Source: Aquatica leii
Taxonomy: Eukaryota > Arthropoda > Insecta > Coleoptera > Lampyridae
Direction: 5' to 3'
Assembly: GCA_035610365.1 (NCBI GenBank)
Contig: CM069436.1
Location: 7,988,937 to 8,052,936 of the forward strand
DNA length: 64,000 nt
Shown here: piece by piece, positions 1-11,226 of the stretch
How the letters are laid out: each line of letters begins with the position of its first letter
Position numbering within the stretch: the first letter of the stretch is position 1
The notes under the pieces: model-generated
What the model was told of the DNA's origin: nothing
Seen by the model: only the letters and a program-made list of their open reading frames with translations
The model's database searches: none
Made by a program: the position numbers and the translations under genes

Positions 1-1690
1 TATTTTCATCACGAAACTAATTTTTTTTACCAAACTGTTTATAATTCTTTATAATCTTCCAAAAACGATACTTTTACCAATAATCGATGAAAATTGTTTG
101 TACAATCGACATCTATGCATTAACAGTACGTCTATTTTTACAAATTTTGTCTAACATAACTTTTCTTGAATTCATTTATTATTCTCATTGGAATAAGCTT
201 TTATACTCGTACCTAAACTTGATGTTTCAGTTATTAATATTGATAGATCGCTTATTAAACAACGTCATACATCTGTGAAGCTCCTTCAAATTTAAATTGT
301 TACCATCCATCATAATTTATTTCACTGGGTTTCAAACGATCCGCAGACATACTGTCTGTACCGATATTTCTCATATATTTTATCTTCTCCCTGTCTTATT
401 ACAATAAAACGCATTACACCATGTGAAAGTGACTTCTGGATTTTATTGTAATTTTTAGTCGAGTATTTGCTTGTAGCACAGCGAAACTATTGTTTTCTGA
501 AGTGTTATTGAGCACTTCCTCACCAGTTTGTTCAAGATATATCGAATTATAACACCCCTGAAGTTCGCGGATCTTTTGTCATTACGAGTAGGACAATAGT
601 TATTACATAGACGCAAATACACTTATGAGAGACGAGTTGTGTAATATTTGTAGAGGAAAATTTTCAATGTAAACAGCAAATAAGTTTTTAAAAAAAGTAA
701 TTTCGGTAATGTTATTGTTGAATGTTTGATTAAAATGCCCTTGATTATCCAAACAACTTTGTTCCCACTAGATAATTAAATTTATGAAAGAAAAACAGCT
801 CGAAAACATTTATTGCTGGTTCTGTTTACTTTGAACGTATGTTAAATAATATCTGTAGTATTACACATCTTTTACGATGTGGGGAATTATTTAAATACAT
901 ATTCCCTCTGTTAACAGACAAAATGAAAGCCAAACAATGGGGTTGCTTGTTTTACACGATATATAAATTATCTTTAAGGATAGCTGCTTATATAAGAAAT
1001 AACAGTAACTAAATAAACGAAGAGAGGAAACTTATTTTTTCCAGTTTTCACTTCGGAGATTTCGCATTAAACTTCTAAATTAAAAGGAAGTTCTTTAAAA
1101 GAAAAGACTCTTAAATTCAATGATCTGTAAACGTTGCAAGCTGACAGAATTTGTCGATACCAATTGCGCATCTACTCTAAATTAATGGAAAATAATAAAC
1201 GTGAATAAACGCACGACAAACTTCATTTTGTCAATACAATGATTTATTCGTGTAAATATCTCTTTGTTGCGGCTTAAACGGCACTAAACACTAAAAAAAC
1301 AAAGAATTATTGAGGTTACATGGCATTTTATTCATTAATTGTGAAAGATTATGACTATTGATTTGAATTAAGTGTGCATAATTTTACTCAAAACTGAAAA
1401 AAATTGAAAATAGTAACCTTTAACAGTGTTAAAAATTTATCACTATGGTTTTTTCAGAGTAGCCAACATAAATTGTTATAAAATCAGTTGCCAATTATTG
1501 TTAGTTTTTGTCAGTTATTAAGGATGTTTACCCCTGCATCCTGGATTCTAATAAATCAAAATGAGTCAAAATCGGCAAACAAAATATTGTTATATGATTG
1601 GTTAGCGACATATAGCATCTTGTGGGTATCTCACAAACTACCATTGAAGAAAACCGGTAAAAAGGGGGGATACAAATTGATATGAAACAA
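1..1690. other. AT-rich stretch without recognisable features
   Basis: I see no reading frame with recognisable homology, no terminal repeats and no structured RNA here. The short open frames have low-complexity composition. Probably decayed intergenic or old repeat DNA. Confidence 0.5.
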
Positions 1691-1757
1691 GAAGAGGGAG
1701 CAGTACGGCTATACAGAAATAAAAAATAGAAGCATTAAGAAAATTAAAAAAAAAGGA

Positions 1758-2070
1758 AAACCAGAAGGGACGGATGGGACCCAAGGAGAACAATGGAAAT
1801 ATACAGGAGAGAACGAAAGAAAGAATAATGAAAATTTTAAATAAGATATGGTCAGATGAAGGGTTTCCGGATGATTGGAAATAAGCAATAATATGTCTAA
1901 TTTGCAAAGCAGGAGACAGAAGAGAGGTAAAAAACTATAGAGGTATAAGTGTAGCACATGTGGGATATAAGATTTATACGACAATTTTGCAAAAAAAACT
2001 GGAAAGAGAAATGGAGGAAAAAAAGATCTTACCAGACTGGCAGACAGGATTTAGAAGAGGAAGATGGACA
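1758..2070 (+). pseudogene. LINE A reverse transcriptase, N-terminal fragment
   Basis: In one frame I read KILNKIWSDEGFPDDWK, an in-frame stop (TAA at about 1882), then AIICLICKAGDRREVKNYRG and, further on, LPDWQTGFRRGR. These match the conserved entry of LINE RTs: a DWK..II.PI.K.GD....NYRGIS block followed by a Q.GFR.GR block. Apart from the one stop the frame is continuous, which suggests moderate age. The catalytic D and YADD motifs that should follow are absent because of the deletion. The fragment cannot encode an active enzyme. Confidence 0.8.
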
Positions 2071-2115
2071 TACATTAAGTGGTTGGCGAGAAAACGTGTG
2101 GGGTATAGGAGAGAG

Positions 2116-2840
2116 AGGGGGTTTAGGAAGCAAATAGAAACAAGAAGATGTTTGTTTAACAAATTGATAAAGAGTGTGATCATGTACGGGGCGGAAATAT
2201 GCTGTTGGAAGGAATGCGAGGAATTGGAGAAAGTCCAAAGAAAATAGTGAAACTGGACGTTAGGATTAGATAGCGGAGACGCCAGGGTACATAGTAGAAG
2301 ACCAAATGAAGTTAGAAAAGATAAGAGTACATGCAGGGAAGAGAGCAATGTGTTACGAAGAACAAATGAAAGAAAGAGAAGAATGTAAATTGCTTCAAAT
2401 GTGCTGGAGAGAGGCAAAGAATGAAAAAATTAAATATGGACAAGAAGAAAGTAGAAGGTATTATGAAAAAGTTGGATATGCGAGAGAAGAGGTAGAGAGA
2501 ATAAGGGAGACGGGAAGGGAAATAAAAAATGAAATAATAAGAAAAGATAAGGATATACAGAGACAAGAAACAATAGCAGAAATACAATTAGAGATATACG
2601 AATATAGTGACAGACAATATTCCAAGGTACATAAACGACGACAAAAGCTTGAGATTAAAAAGAATGGTAGCAAGGTTTAGAATGAAGAGCAAGAGAATAA
2701 GTATTGAAGGAAGATAAAGATAGGAGATGTAGACTATGTGGGGAAGGGTGGGAACATATAGAGCACCTGTTAAATGAATGCATAGAACTAAGAGAAGAGG
2801 AGAGAGAACGGTTGGAGATTTTGGGAGAAGGAGTGGGATG
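2116..2840 (+). pseudogene. LINE A C-terminal domain with zinc-knuckle-like motif
   Basis: The reading frames around 2116-2680 encode a highly charged alpha-helical protein that includes LFNKLIKSVIMYGAE, as usually follows the RT thumb of LINE proteins. At 2725-2781 a frame reads RCRLCGEGWEHIEHLLNEC, a CCHC arrangement typical of LINE C termini. It ends at a TGA near 2840. At least two frame changes separate the blocks (around 2247 and 2680). There is no evidence of a functional product. Confidence 0.75.
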
Positions 2841-3499
2841 AATGGAAGAGGTATTAAAAAGGAAAAGATTACAAGTAGTGTAGTAGATGTATTTGTATAT
2901 AGAGAATTAATTAGCGGTGGAGGGTTTATTATATTAGTTATGTAGTACGATAATTTTAGCTTTAGTTAAAAAAATACGAATTCTTTGTTAAAAAGTTCTT
3001 TGAATGGCAAATAAAGACTATTGATTGATATTGAAGAAAAGTATACACAGGGGTTAATACTAAGTTGTAACACCCGAAAATGGCAGTTAGAACTCTTGAA
3101 ACAAACAATTTTTTTAGTTCAAATTTTTGATTGTTAGATCTTACTTATTGGCGTTTTTTTTTGTTTTTTGAAAAATCAATACTCTCTTATTTTAAGGTAT
3201 ACTTAAAAAATACAAAAACTTTCATTTGCTTTTGGTGATATTGATAACAAACACGTAAACGCGAACCGCCAGCGCCAATAAGACAGATAAAACTACAAAT
3301 TATGAAATAGAGAACGCAACGTGAAGAAATCTACATGAATGAAAACAAAGAAATAACTTTAAATGATATCATTACTACAGGTAGAAGGAAAAGTTGATGA
3401 GACAAATGTAAACATGAATCGTCAATTAGAGAAAATGAAGAAATGAGAAGAGACTATATATTACCACGCAACGAAGATCGAGAAATTAGAAAATGAACT

Positions 3500-3839
3500 A
3501 AGGAAAAGAAATTGAATAATCTTTGGAATATCTGAGAACGTATAGGAAAACTTTGACACGCTGAAAGAGAAGATCCTAGAAATAATAAGGAAGAAAATGG
3601 AGATTCAACTGGGAGAAAATGAAATAGACTTTATCAGCAGACTGGGGGAGAGAAAAGAAAATAGAAACAGACCAGTAAAGACGGGGTATACAGCAATTCT
3701 AAAAAAATGGGAAATCATGAGGAACACAAAGAAATTGGCAGGAACACAAATAGGATTGAATGATGACCTAGACAAGCAGACAAGAGAAGAAAAGAAACAA
3801 CTAATCTCTCACATGAAGAACGCTAGAAAAAAGGTCTAA
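3500..3839 (+). pseudogene. LINE B ORF1 fragment (RNA-binding gag-like protein)
   Basis: The frame from about 3597 reads MEIQLGENEIDFISRLGERK, then RPVKTGYTAILKKWEIMRNT and TQIGLNDDLDKQTREEKKQL. This follows the pattern of LINE ORF1 proteins: an IFGI entry just upstream at about 3515, a DI.FISRLG.K block, and a ...DD.....R....L block. Such proteins bind the element RNA. Stops upstream (for example around 3497 and 3543) show decay. Confidence 0.7.
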
Positions 3840-4468
3840 GAGCAGTAATTAAGAAGAATAAACTACTAATAAATGGAGAAGGGTGGAGCATTGAAGACTT
3901 TACAGAAGATGAAAGGAAAAATCCGGAAGTAATAACACGTAACGATATAGAGGAACAAAAGAAAAGAGCCAGGAAGAACCAAGTCCTGCCCGGGTAGCAA
4001 TACCCAAAAAGAAAAACTGGGCACAGACCATACTAACACCCCACCAAAAAGAAAGGTCGGGTTCACAGGAGGTAGATTAAAACAAAACACTTAGGAACAT
4101 CACAAATCGAAATCAACAAATTCCAAAAAACTAACAAGAAACGAAAACCAGTTGGAAGAAAAAAAGACGACAGCAATAGGCAAGAGAAAAGGGCAAATGA
4201 GAAAAATAACGACGAAGACAGAAGAACAAGGACAAAGTAAAAAAAAGAGATAGAGATTAGAGAAGAAATGGATAACAACAAAAAAAATAATGGGACTGAG
4301 CGAAACAAAGATGAAGGGAAAAGGAAACACAAGATAAACAAATAAACACGTAATATACTACGCCGGAGTTGTTGCAGGAAAGAGAGCAAAAGAAGGGGAA
4401 TAATAATAACAGAGGAACTGAACAAACGAATACTAAAATGGAAAGCCGTACACTCAAGAATAATACTA

Positions 4469-4960
4469 GTGACAATAAAACTCCAACAGAAAATAAACAT
4501 TATACAAATATACGGGCTGATAGAAGGTACACCAGAAGAGGAAGTCGAAGAATTCTATAACAATTTACAAGAAGTACTGGATGAAGCAAGAGAGGAAACA
4601 GAACCATCCATAATAATGGGCGACTGGAATGCAAGAGTAGGGAACGACCATAATAGAGGCATGGGATGCATGGGGAAATATGGAGAACAAAGTGTAAACC
4701 GCAACGGGAAGAAAATGATCGATTTCTGTGAAAGAAACGATATGATAATAGGAAACACACTACGGAAACAAGATATGGAAGATAAGTACACTTTCGTAGC
4801 AGAAGAACGCAATGTAAAAAGCTTAATAGACTATATAGTATTCACACAAATACAAAGAGAAACAATGCAAGACATAGAGACAAGAAAATAGGCGGAAATA
4901 GGTTCAAACCATAGACTAGTAGTAGCAAAAATTGAAGAAATAGTAAATAAGCCATATACA
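4469..4960 (+). pseudogene. LINE B apurinic-like endonuclease domain
   Basis: The frame 4469-4891 encodes about 140 residues with the hallmarks of the exonuclease/endonuclease/phosphatase fold. These are TPEEEVEEFYNNLQEVLDEA followed by the conserved MGDWNARVG motif (metal and DNA binding), then NGKKMIDFCERNDMIIGNT and IDYIVF. After an in-frame stop at 4889 the same frame continues GSNHRLVVAKIE, the catalytic SDH-equivalent box with D replaced by N. In LINEs this enzyme nicks target DNA to prime reverse transcription. The N-terminal part of the domain (before about 4470) is frameshifted. Confidence 0.85.
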
Positions 4961-5175
4961 AACTTAAAAACCCGGAAAGACAAGAAGAGTACCAAGAAAA
5001 GACAAACAAGCAATTTCGTAAATTATTACAGAAAACAAAGAAAGAAGACCTGGAGACAAAATGGGAAAAATTCAAAGAAATAATTTTAAAGGTAGCGTAG
5101 GAGGTATGTGGAAGAACAAACATCAACAAAACCCTAAAAAGAACAAGATAGTGGACTGAAGAGATAAAAGGAATA

Positions 5176-5850
5176 GTGAAAGAAAAGAAACAGGCCTGGA
5201 AAAAATATATCCCAACAAAAGACCAAGAAGATAAAGAAAAAAAGAACAAAGTAAAAAGAGAAATCAACAAAGGAAAAAAGGAAAGCTGGAAAGAGTTTGG
5301 ACAAGAAATAAGTGACAAACGTAAAACAGACACTAGAGAGTTTTGGACAATAGTGAAAAGATTGAGAGGGACTAAAAGCAAAGAAATAAAAGCAATAGAA
5401 AATTAAAAAAAACTCAAAATGGAAATAATAGAAATATTGAAGGTCTTGAAAGAGTTCTACTCAAAGCAATTTAGAGGAGAATTAAAAAAAGTAAAATAAA
5501 TGCAATGGAGATGAATCACCTTAGGAAAATAGCAGGGAAAACAAAATGGGACCACGTTAGGAATGAAACTATAAGGAAAGAAATAAAACAAACACCAAAA
5601 TTAGAAAGAATTAAAGAAAAAACCTACTATAGTACGGACATGTCATGAAAATGAATAACGATCGGCTAACAAAAAGAATAATGAAAGGAGGAAAACCAAG
5701 AAATAGAAAAAGAGGAAGACCAAGAAGAAAATGGCTAGACCAAATAGAAGAACATGGAAGAAAAAAAGGGAAAACAAAGGAAGAGATGGAAAATTTGGCA
5801 AGAGATAGAAAAGCATGGAAGAAATGGGTTAAAGAGGACCATGACCCATA
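5176..5850 (+). pseudogene. LINE B linker joined directly to C-terminal region
   Basis: 5176-5406 encodes a Lys-rich linker (KEKKQAWKKYI, ESWKEFGQEISDKRKTDTRE, then FWTIVKRLRG) that normally precedes the RT. From about 5503 the text resumes with MNHLRKIAGKTKWDHVRNE and, at 5645-5851, KRGRPRRKWLDQIEEHGRKK with ENLARDRKAWKKWVKE, the usual C terminus. About 500-600 residues of RT expected between them are gone. The junction lies within about 15 bp around 5490-5505. Confidence 0.8.
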
Positions 5851-5899
5851 ATCCGACGCCTGAAAAGGCAAAAGGAAATGAGAAAAAATATTTAATTCA

Positions 5900-6520
5900 T
5901 TCGAGATTTGACGCTGCATGTACACTCTTCTTGGCGTCCTTAAATTTTGCCTTTTAACTAGCCGTTTTTAAGTTATCCAAAAATTATTCACAGATTTCCG
6001 TATTTAACTCACGACCTACCATGTCGCTTATCTAAGTTTTCCATACTTTACGTTGTATTTTTGGTTAACGTTTACGGCTGATCTTTGAAAACCTAGCAGA
6101 ACTGCTCCCTTCTTCCGTGTTCATTGGGGTCTCCTTTTGTCTAGGTGTTTTCCCACCCGCGGATTAGTGCTTACATTTTTCAATCTTGTTATTTCATTTC
6201 AAACATCTTAAGCTTTTACGCGTGTTAGGTTGCTTACGCCTAAGCCCATAATTTCCATTTTGGAAGGCTATAACATTCTGTTGGTTTGCGGGTGGTATTT
6301 GGTTTTTTCTCACCCTCCGTATTTCCATCCGCTACCGGGCGACGTTTTCTAGGGTTTTCAGGCTCCCTCGAGGGCACCAGGAAAGTTGCTCAAACCGTCA
6401 TGATTCTTAAACCAAGAGAAAACTAGAATTCGCTATCGCAACTGTACAGTGACCATGTGGTAAAGGCAAAAATTCATCGGAAATTACTTCTTCAATTCTC
6501 CATTGTATTTTTGGATTATT
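5900..6520. other. Unassigned spacer
   Basis: No frame with recognisable homology and no terminal repeats. It separates LINE B from the solo LTR. Confidence 0.4.
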
Positions 6521-6525
6521 AATAT

Positions 6526-7008
6526 TGTTGCGTATTTATTTATTAAAAACTAATTTATTTAAACGACTAAAAATACGTTTACTTATTCTAGAAATATGTA
6601 CACTTTTAAATTAACCGAACTAATTAAATCTAATAATATTTAATGAAAACACTTACACGAATTTATGTATAACCGTTGTATAACACTATCACTTAAGATA
6701 AGATAACGTCCTCGGATTTTACACTTGTTTGTTTACACTATAAGTCACGTTCACTCGATTCGGTGTACACAGTTATTTATTTAAAACTTCGCACGTGCTA
6801 ATCATTTATTTATCTTCACTTGAATAATCTTCTTAATACAGCTGCATTCGCGTTACGACAATAACTGACCTACGATCTGTCTCGTCGCTATATATAGACA
6901 TACGGAAATCCTTCTCGAGCGTTCCCTACTTTTCGCTATAACTTCTAGAAAATAGATAACAGCTTCTAGAAGGCTCTTGCATTTGCAAGTAATTTCTCGA
7001 ACGTTTCA
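6526..7008 (-). mobile_element. Solo LTR (Gypsy-like), with target duplication
   Basis: The segment reads TGTTGCG...CGTTTCA on the plus strand, so it has TG...CA ends. It is flanked by AATAT at 6521-6525 and AATAT at 7008-7012, which gives a 4- or 5-bp target duplication depending on where the last A is assigned. Length is about 482 bp. Read on the minus strand it has LTR layout. A U3 with several TTCnnGAA motifs comes first, followed by a TATA box (CTATATATAG, 6888-6897) and an initiator-like TCAGTT (6863-6868) about 25 bp further, then an AT-rich R/U5 with AATAAA-like signals ending in CGCAACA. No internal coding region adjoins it, so it is a solo LTR left by LTR-LTR recombination. Confidence 0.75.
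6863..7007 (-). promoter_or_regulatory. LTR promoter with four heat-shock-element-like sites
   Basis: Within the U3 of the solo LTR, four matches to the heat-shock factor pattern (alternating GAA/TTC pentamers) occur in 96 bp. They are TTCTCGAGCGTTC (6912-6924, one mismatch), TTCTAGAA (6943-6950), TTCTAGAA (6964-6971) and TTCTCGAACGTTTC (6994-7007). A TATA box (6888-6897) and an initiator (6863-6868) follow at normal spacing on the minus strand. Heat inducibility is inferred from motif density only. Confidence 0.55.
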
Positions 7009-7012
7009 ATAT

Positions 7013-10000
7013 TTTATGCAATAGTAATACGTTTGCCGAATTTCAGCAGGAAGCAGTAACTTATTGAAAATCATGAAAATGGCAAAATGGAAACCTTGTC
7101 GTGCATTCACACGAAGGTGGTTTGCTTAACAGTCGCGCTGTAAAAAATCCGTTTGAATTAAGTGACGTATTATTGATGCTTAAAATAGAAACAAAATAGA
7201 AACGTATTGATCTTTATTCACATTGAAGAGTCGAAGAAATACAAAAATAAAATGTGTGTTTTAGCAAATATTTGCTGTTGTTATGTTTGTTCTACATCAT
7301 ATTTTTCAAATACGTTCTTGTAAATTTCAGCGTTTACATGAATTTGTAAATGTTATAACACAGATACTAAGCTTGAAAATTTGGATTAATGAGGCAAAAG
7401 GTTTTTGGAATTTTTGTAAATTGTATTAATATCAAAGTTTTACTAACGTAGGTAATTAAAATTTTTGTTTATAACCAACGTAAAAAAACTTTTTCACAGG
7501 AATATATAATAGTGTTTCTGAAAAATCGAATGAAAAATAAGGCAAAATGAATTCTGAGCAGAGAGGAGTAAATGTGAATGACAATTACTTTTTATATCTA
7601 TCCAGTTATAACTTACTAACCTTACCTCGTATAATGTGTTGATATTTAAATTGAAAAGGGTCTTCGGTGCTTGAAGATTTTATTACATCCACAAGGAAAT
7701 GATTAAAACAAATTATTAAAGAAAGCTTGTTTTTGTTTACATTTAATGTGTTCACAATATTATTTTATATTGTATTTTATTGAAACGCTAAATAAATTGT
7801 TATTGTTGCAGAGCTTTTCCGTTTTGAAATTCAGAAGGGTACGTCAGGCGTGCGTTTTTAAATTGGTGAGTAAAATGTATCAATATTGACTTTCCTTTAG
7901 TGCTGCAGTTAAGTCTTACTAAAATATTTACAGACGAAAATGTATTTAATGAAATTCAGACGGCTAATATTGCCTCACATAAAGTGGGTATATATTATTA
8001 AGTTTTCTTTGGAGTTCATTTTAATTTTCAATTACTTTCAGCAAACGGGTTGCCCCCAACGATTTTTTTCCGACGGTCGTTTCCGCGTATATGTATTTTT
8101 TCGTTTTCAAATCGAGTTTTCTTGCGATTTGTTGTAATAATCATAAGCTTTTTAATTGTTTCATACATACATAAAGCTATTAAAGTCCAACCGTTTGAAA
8201 AGCTCGGGGAAGTTTTGACAGTTTGTAGGGGGCTTTGCAGCCCTCAACAACCCTTAAACTCTTTAATTGAATTGCAACCACTGCACGACATTTCTTTGAG
8301 AAGTGGATAAAGTTTTTAATTATTTTCAAACTGGAAAATGTATTTACGACAAATGGAATTCATTATTTTAAACAGCGATATAAAATGTTTGCTTTGTTAT
8401 TGTTCCAAGTTCCTTTACAGACTCGGGCTGTAATTATTAAAGTTTCAAATACGAGAAACGACAATAAGGAAGTTTTGAGAAAATTAAAAAGACGATTTTA
8501 TGACGCGTTGTTATCAATCGGTAAACGTCTGGTTTAAAATTTGCGCTTAAATAGTAATAAATGCATACTTTGGATGTGCTTTAGCTTATGCAAAGCAAGT
8601 TAATGCTAATACACGAGACACGCTTGTTTATCCTTTTTATCGCGCACATACACAACTTGAGTTCTTTCGGAATGTTTGCATATCAAACACGCTTTTCTTT
8701 GCGCAACATCCATGTTTATTTCATATTGAAATTCAATTTTACAAAAAAAAGTTGAAGATGTTCCGTAACACAAAATAAGATTTGATGTCCTCTTCTCCTT
8801 TTCTATAATCTTCGTTTTCCTTTGAACTGTGTATGATAGCTAGAAAACGGAATATTAAAACAGACCAAAGTAAACTTTCTTCTCGAGCATGGGCGCTCTT
8901 AAGAATCATTTTGAATAGCAACAAGAGCCGAAATAGTGCAAAGAAAAACAAGGGGATGTAAAAAGTAATACGTTGAATATGTGATGTAGATGGCGGTGAG
9001 ACAGGGATGCAAGTCATTATATAAACGTAAGAGTGACGAAGACAAAGCGGATCAATACGTCATTTGGGCTGTTTCCATGGCAGCACGTGCCTTTTCCCCC
9101 TGCCACGTACCCCAGCCCTTTTTACCCCCCTAACCCCCTGTTATATTAGTGCTATAGCGAGGGAAATGAATATTTTCTATTTAAGTTAGTTGTATATGCC
9201 CACCCTTAAACATCCTTAATACTATCACTAAACCTTTATGTCTGTTTCCTATGGTGGTTCATTCAGGATTCGGGTCAGGATATCATTTTAAGGTCCGCTT
9301 AGGCCCGACGAGATTTTATTAATTGCCGGTTGTGATTTTCAATTTCCACTTGACCGTGCTTTTATACATTTTGACATGTGACACGTTTTCGAAACTATTT
9401 CCCCACTAAAAAACGCTTTGAAAGTGAAACATCGTTCTCTAACTTTTTACGTTATTGCCATAACTTTTTAAATTTCGCGTTGAAATTTTTATTTTAAATT
9501 TAAGGGCCAAATGCTTTCATACTTTGATACAAACTTTTATAAAATTAAATTTTTTTTCCGTGATTTTTTCCGTATTGTTCGGTAATCTTCTTTTGAGCAT
9601 CGCATAATTTTAATGTTTAATTAAGTTGGAAACGTAGATAATCTTTTTTACTTACACTTACTGCTTTTGCATACAAAAACAAAATTGTTTTTATTTCTTG
9701 GGTCTTTTTTTTGCAGTGAAATTTGTAATCATTAATTTTCTTGTAGATAATAATCGTATTACTTATTTCTTCGTTTATTACGTTACGGGGATTTTGGTTT
9801 TTTACTGAATGTATTTAATATTGCACGTTATTACTCGCATTACAGTTACTAAAATTGTTTTCTTATTTGCCATTCTTGTTGACATTTATAAATCTTTAAA
9901 TGTCAACGAAAGACCTTTTTATTCGTCTTTTTATGTGTTTGAATAATATTGGTGAAAAATACGAGTATAATTAATACGTTCACAAATTTTATCTCCATTT

Positions 10001-10430
10001 AAAACTATAAAATTTATAAAAATTGGCACAACAAAATGGGGGATTTTGTCCAAAAAAATGCGTGTAATCTTTACTAAAAAGATTAAACTTGAATTAAAAT
10101 AAATATCATTTCAGGTTGTTGATTTATTAAAAATTTTTATTTATTGATTAAAGAGTAAAATGTTTTTGGGACTCTGCCATTTTAAATTAGAAAATGTAAG
10201 GCAACCCAAACGACTAATCCGTTGCATAAACTGTAGTTAAAAAAACTTACGAATATCTCGTTTTAATTTAATCATTAAAGAGCGGATAGTAAGACAAGAA
10301 AAAATACCAAAAAAGGGCATATTAAACCTGCCAAAAAGGCAATAAAAAATGCACAAATATTTATTAAAATTTACAGTGTATTTTTTTGGTTTACAATGTT
10401 TATTAAGTGCTATTATTTTCCCAAGCACAA
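7013..10430. other. Long AT-rich stretch without recognisable features
   Basis: No protein homology, LTR ends or inverted repeats that I can support. A short GC-richer patch around 9060-9140 (CCCC runs, CACGTG) stands out in composition but not in recognisable function. Confidence 0.4.
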
Positions 10431-11226
10431 ATCAAATATTTTTTAATATTTTGACCAAGAAGCTGTTGCCTTTTATCATTTAAAATATTTTTATAGAAGG
10501 AAAAAGTTCTTTCGACAAGATGTTAGTGGAGCAAATTTTAATGCCGATGTTTCTGTTGGTAAAGATATTTTCTGTTGATGCTTCATGACCTCCGCTTTTT
10601 GAATTTCAGTCAGTTGTTTAAAGAAGTCAAAGGAAGGGTTTTTTGATGTGACGGAATCCAATTTTTGATTATTTTTCTTCTTATAGAATTACTCTTATTT
10701 TTTCGAATGTAGCTAAAGATTCGGTCATTGCGGTTTTGCTTTTTTCTAGCTTCTTTAATTCGCCAGGAATGCCGGAAAAATGTGTTTTTATAAAAACTAC
10801 TCCTCTCTTAACAGCTTCGTCATGAAAAGCTTTTCGATATTTAGCAATTGCTGCAGAGGCCGTCTCGTCAAATAAGACCTGAAGTAAGACAGTTCAATTA
10901 ATGTATAAGACAATGTCAGATTATAGTATGAACTGTACTCTTTAATCTTTTCAAAATGTGTGGCATAAAAAATGGAAGCAGATAACCAAGTTCCTTATCT
11001 TGTTATGATAGGTTCCGATGAAAGTTTAACATCTGGAAGTTTTTCTTTATAGGCCCTTACCGGAAATGGTGCTTTCACAAAAACCTGAAGCAAGATCCAA
11101 TAATCAAAAAGAGAATCTAATATGTTAGAGATTTTTACCTTTTTGGTGGCAGATATTAACTTGTTGACTATTGCAAACTCGTCTCTAATGAATTCACACA
11201 CCCTATGTATTCCATGTGCTAGACAA

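Larger units (their letters stand above)
1690..3035 (+). mobile_element. Degenerate non-LTR retrotransposon (LINE A), RT palm deleted
   Basis: Three blocks typical of insect LINE proteins lie in order. The first is the N-terminal half of a reverse transcriptase (RT). The second is a C-terminal region rich in Glu, Lys and Arg that includes a MYGAE motif. The third is a zinc-knuckle-like CRLC...H...C segment. The RT block runs straight into the C-terminal block near 2070-2110, so the palm with the catalytic aspartates is missing. Downstream, an AATAAA-like signal is followed by a short ATTGATTGATATTGA tail near 3008-3034, as expected for a LINE 3' end with simple TTGA repeats. Several stops interrupt the frames. 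The 5' end is truncated near 1690. The exact clade is uncertain. Confidence 0.8.
3240..5900 (+). mobile_element. Degenerate non-LTR retrotransposon (LINE B), full layout but RT deleted
   Basis: In order this copy shows a decayed ORF1 (about 3500-3839), an apurinic-type endonuclease (about 4470-4950), the endonuclease-RT linker (about 5176-5406) and the C-terminal Arg/Lys-rich region (about 5500-5850). Almost the entire RT is missing between about 5490 and 5505: the text passes from the linker directly into the NHLRKIAGKTKWDHVRN-type C-terminal segment. Codon spelling and style resemble LINE A just upstream, so the two may be related copies, but they do not share the same deletion junction. 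The 3' end lies near 5900, after the final ORF stop. Confidence 0.85.

Noticed and set aside
13-1480. Possible promoter or gene upstream of the LINEs
   Set aside because: No coding potential or ordered motif; TATA-like strings are expected by chance in such AT-rich DNA.
1974-2417. 147-codon minus-strand frame with hydrophobic composition
   Set aside because: Antisense shadow of the A/G-rich LINE A coding strand.
4842-5381. 179-codon minus-strand frame
   Set aside because: It lies antisense to the LINE B endonuclease and linker, which have clear protein signatures.
9060-9140. GC-richer patch with CCCC runs as a CpG island or promoter
   Set aside because: Only about 80 bp and no adjacent gene or motif order; composition alone is not enough.
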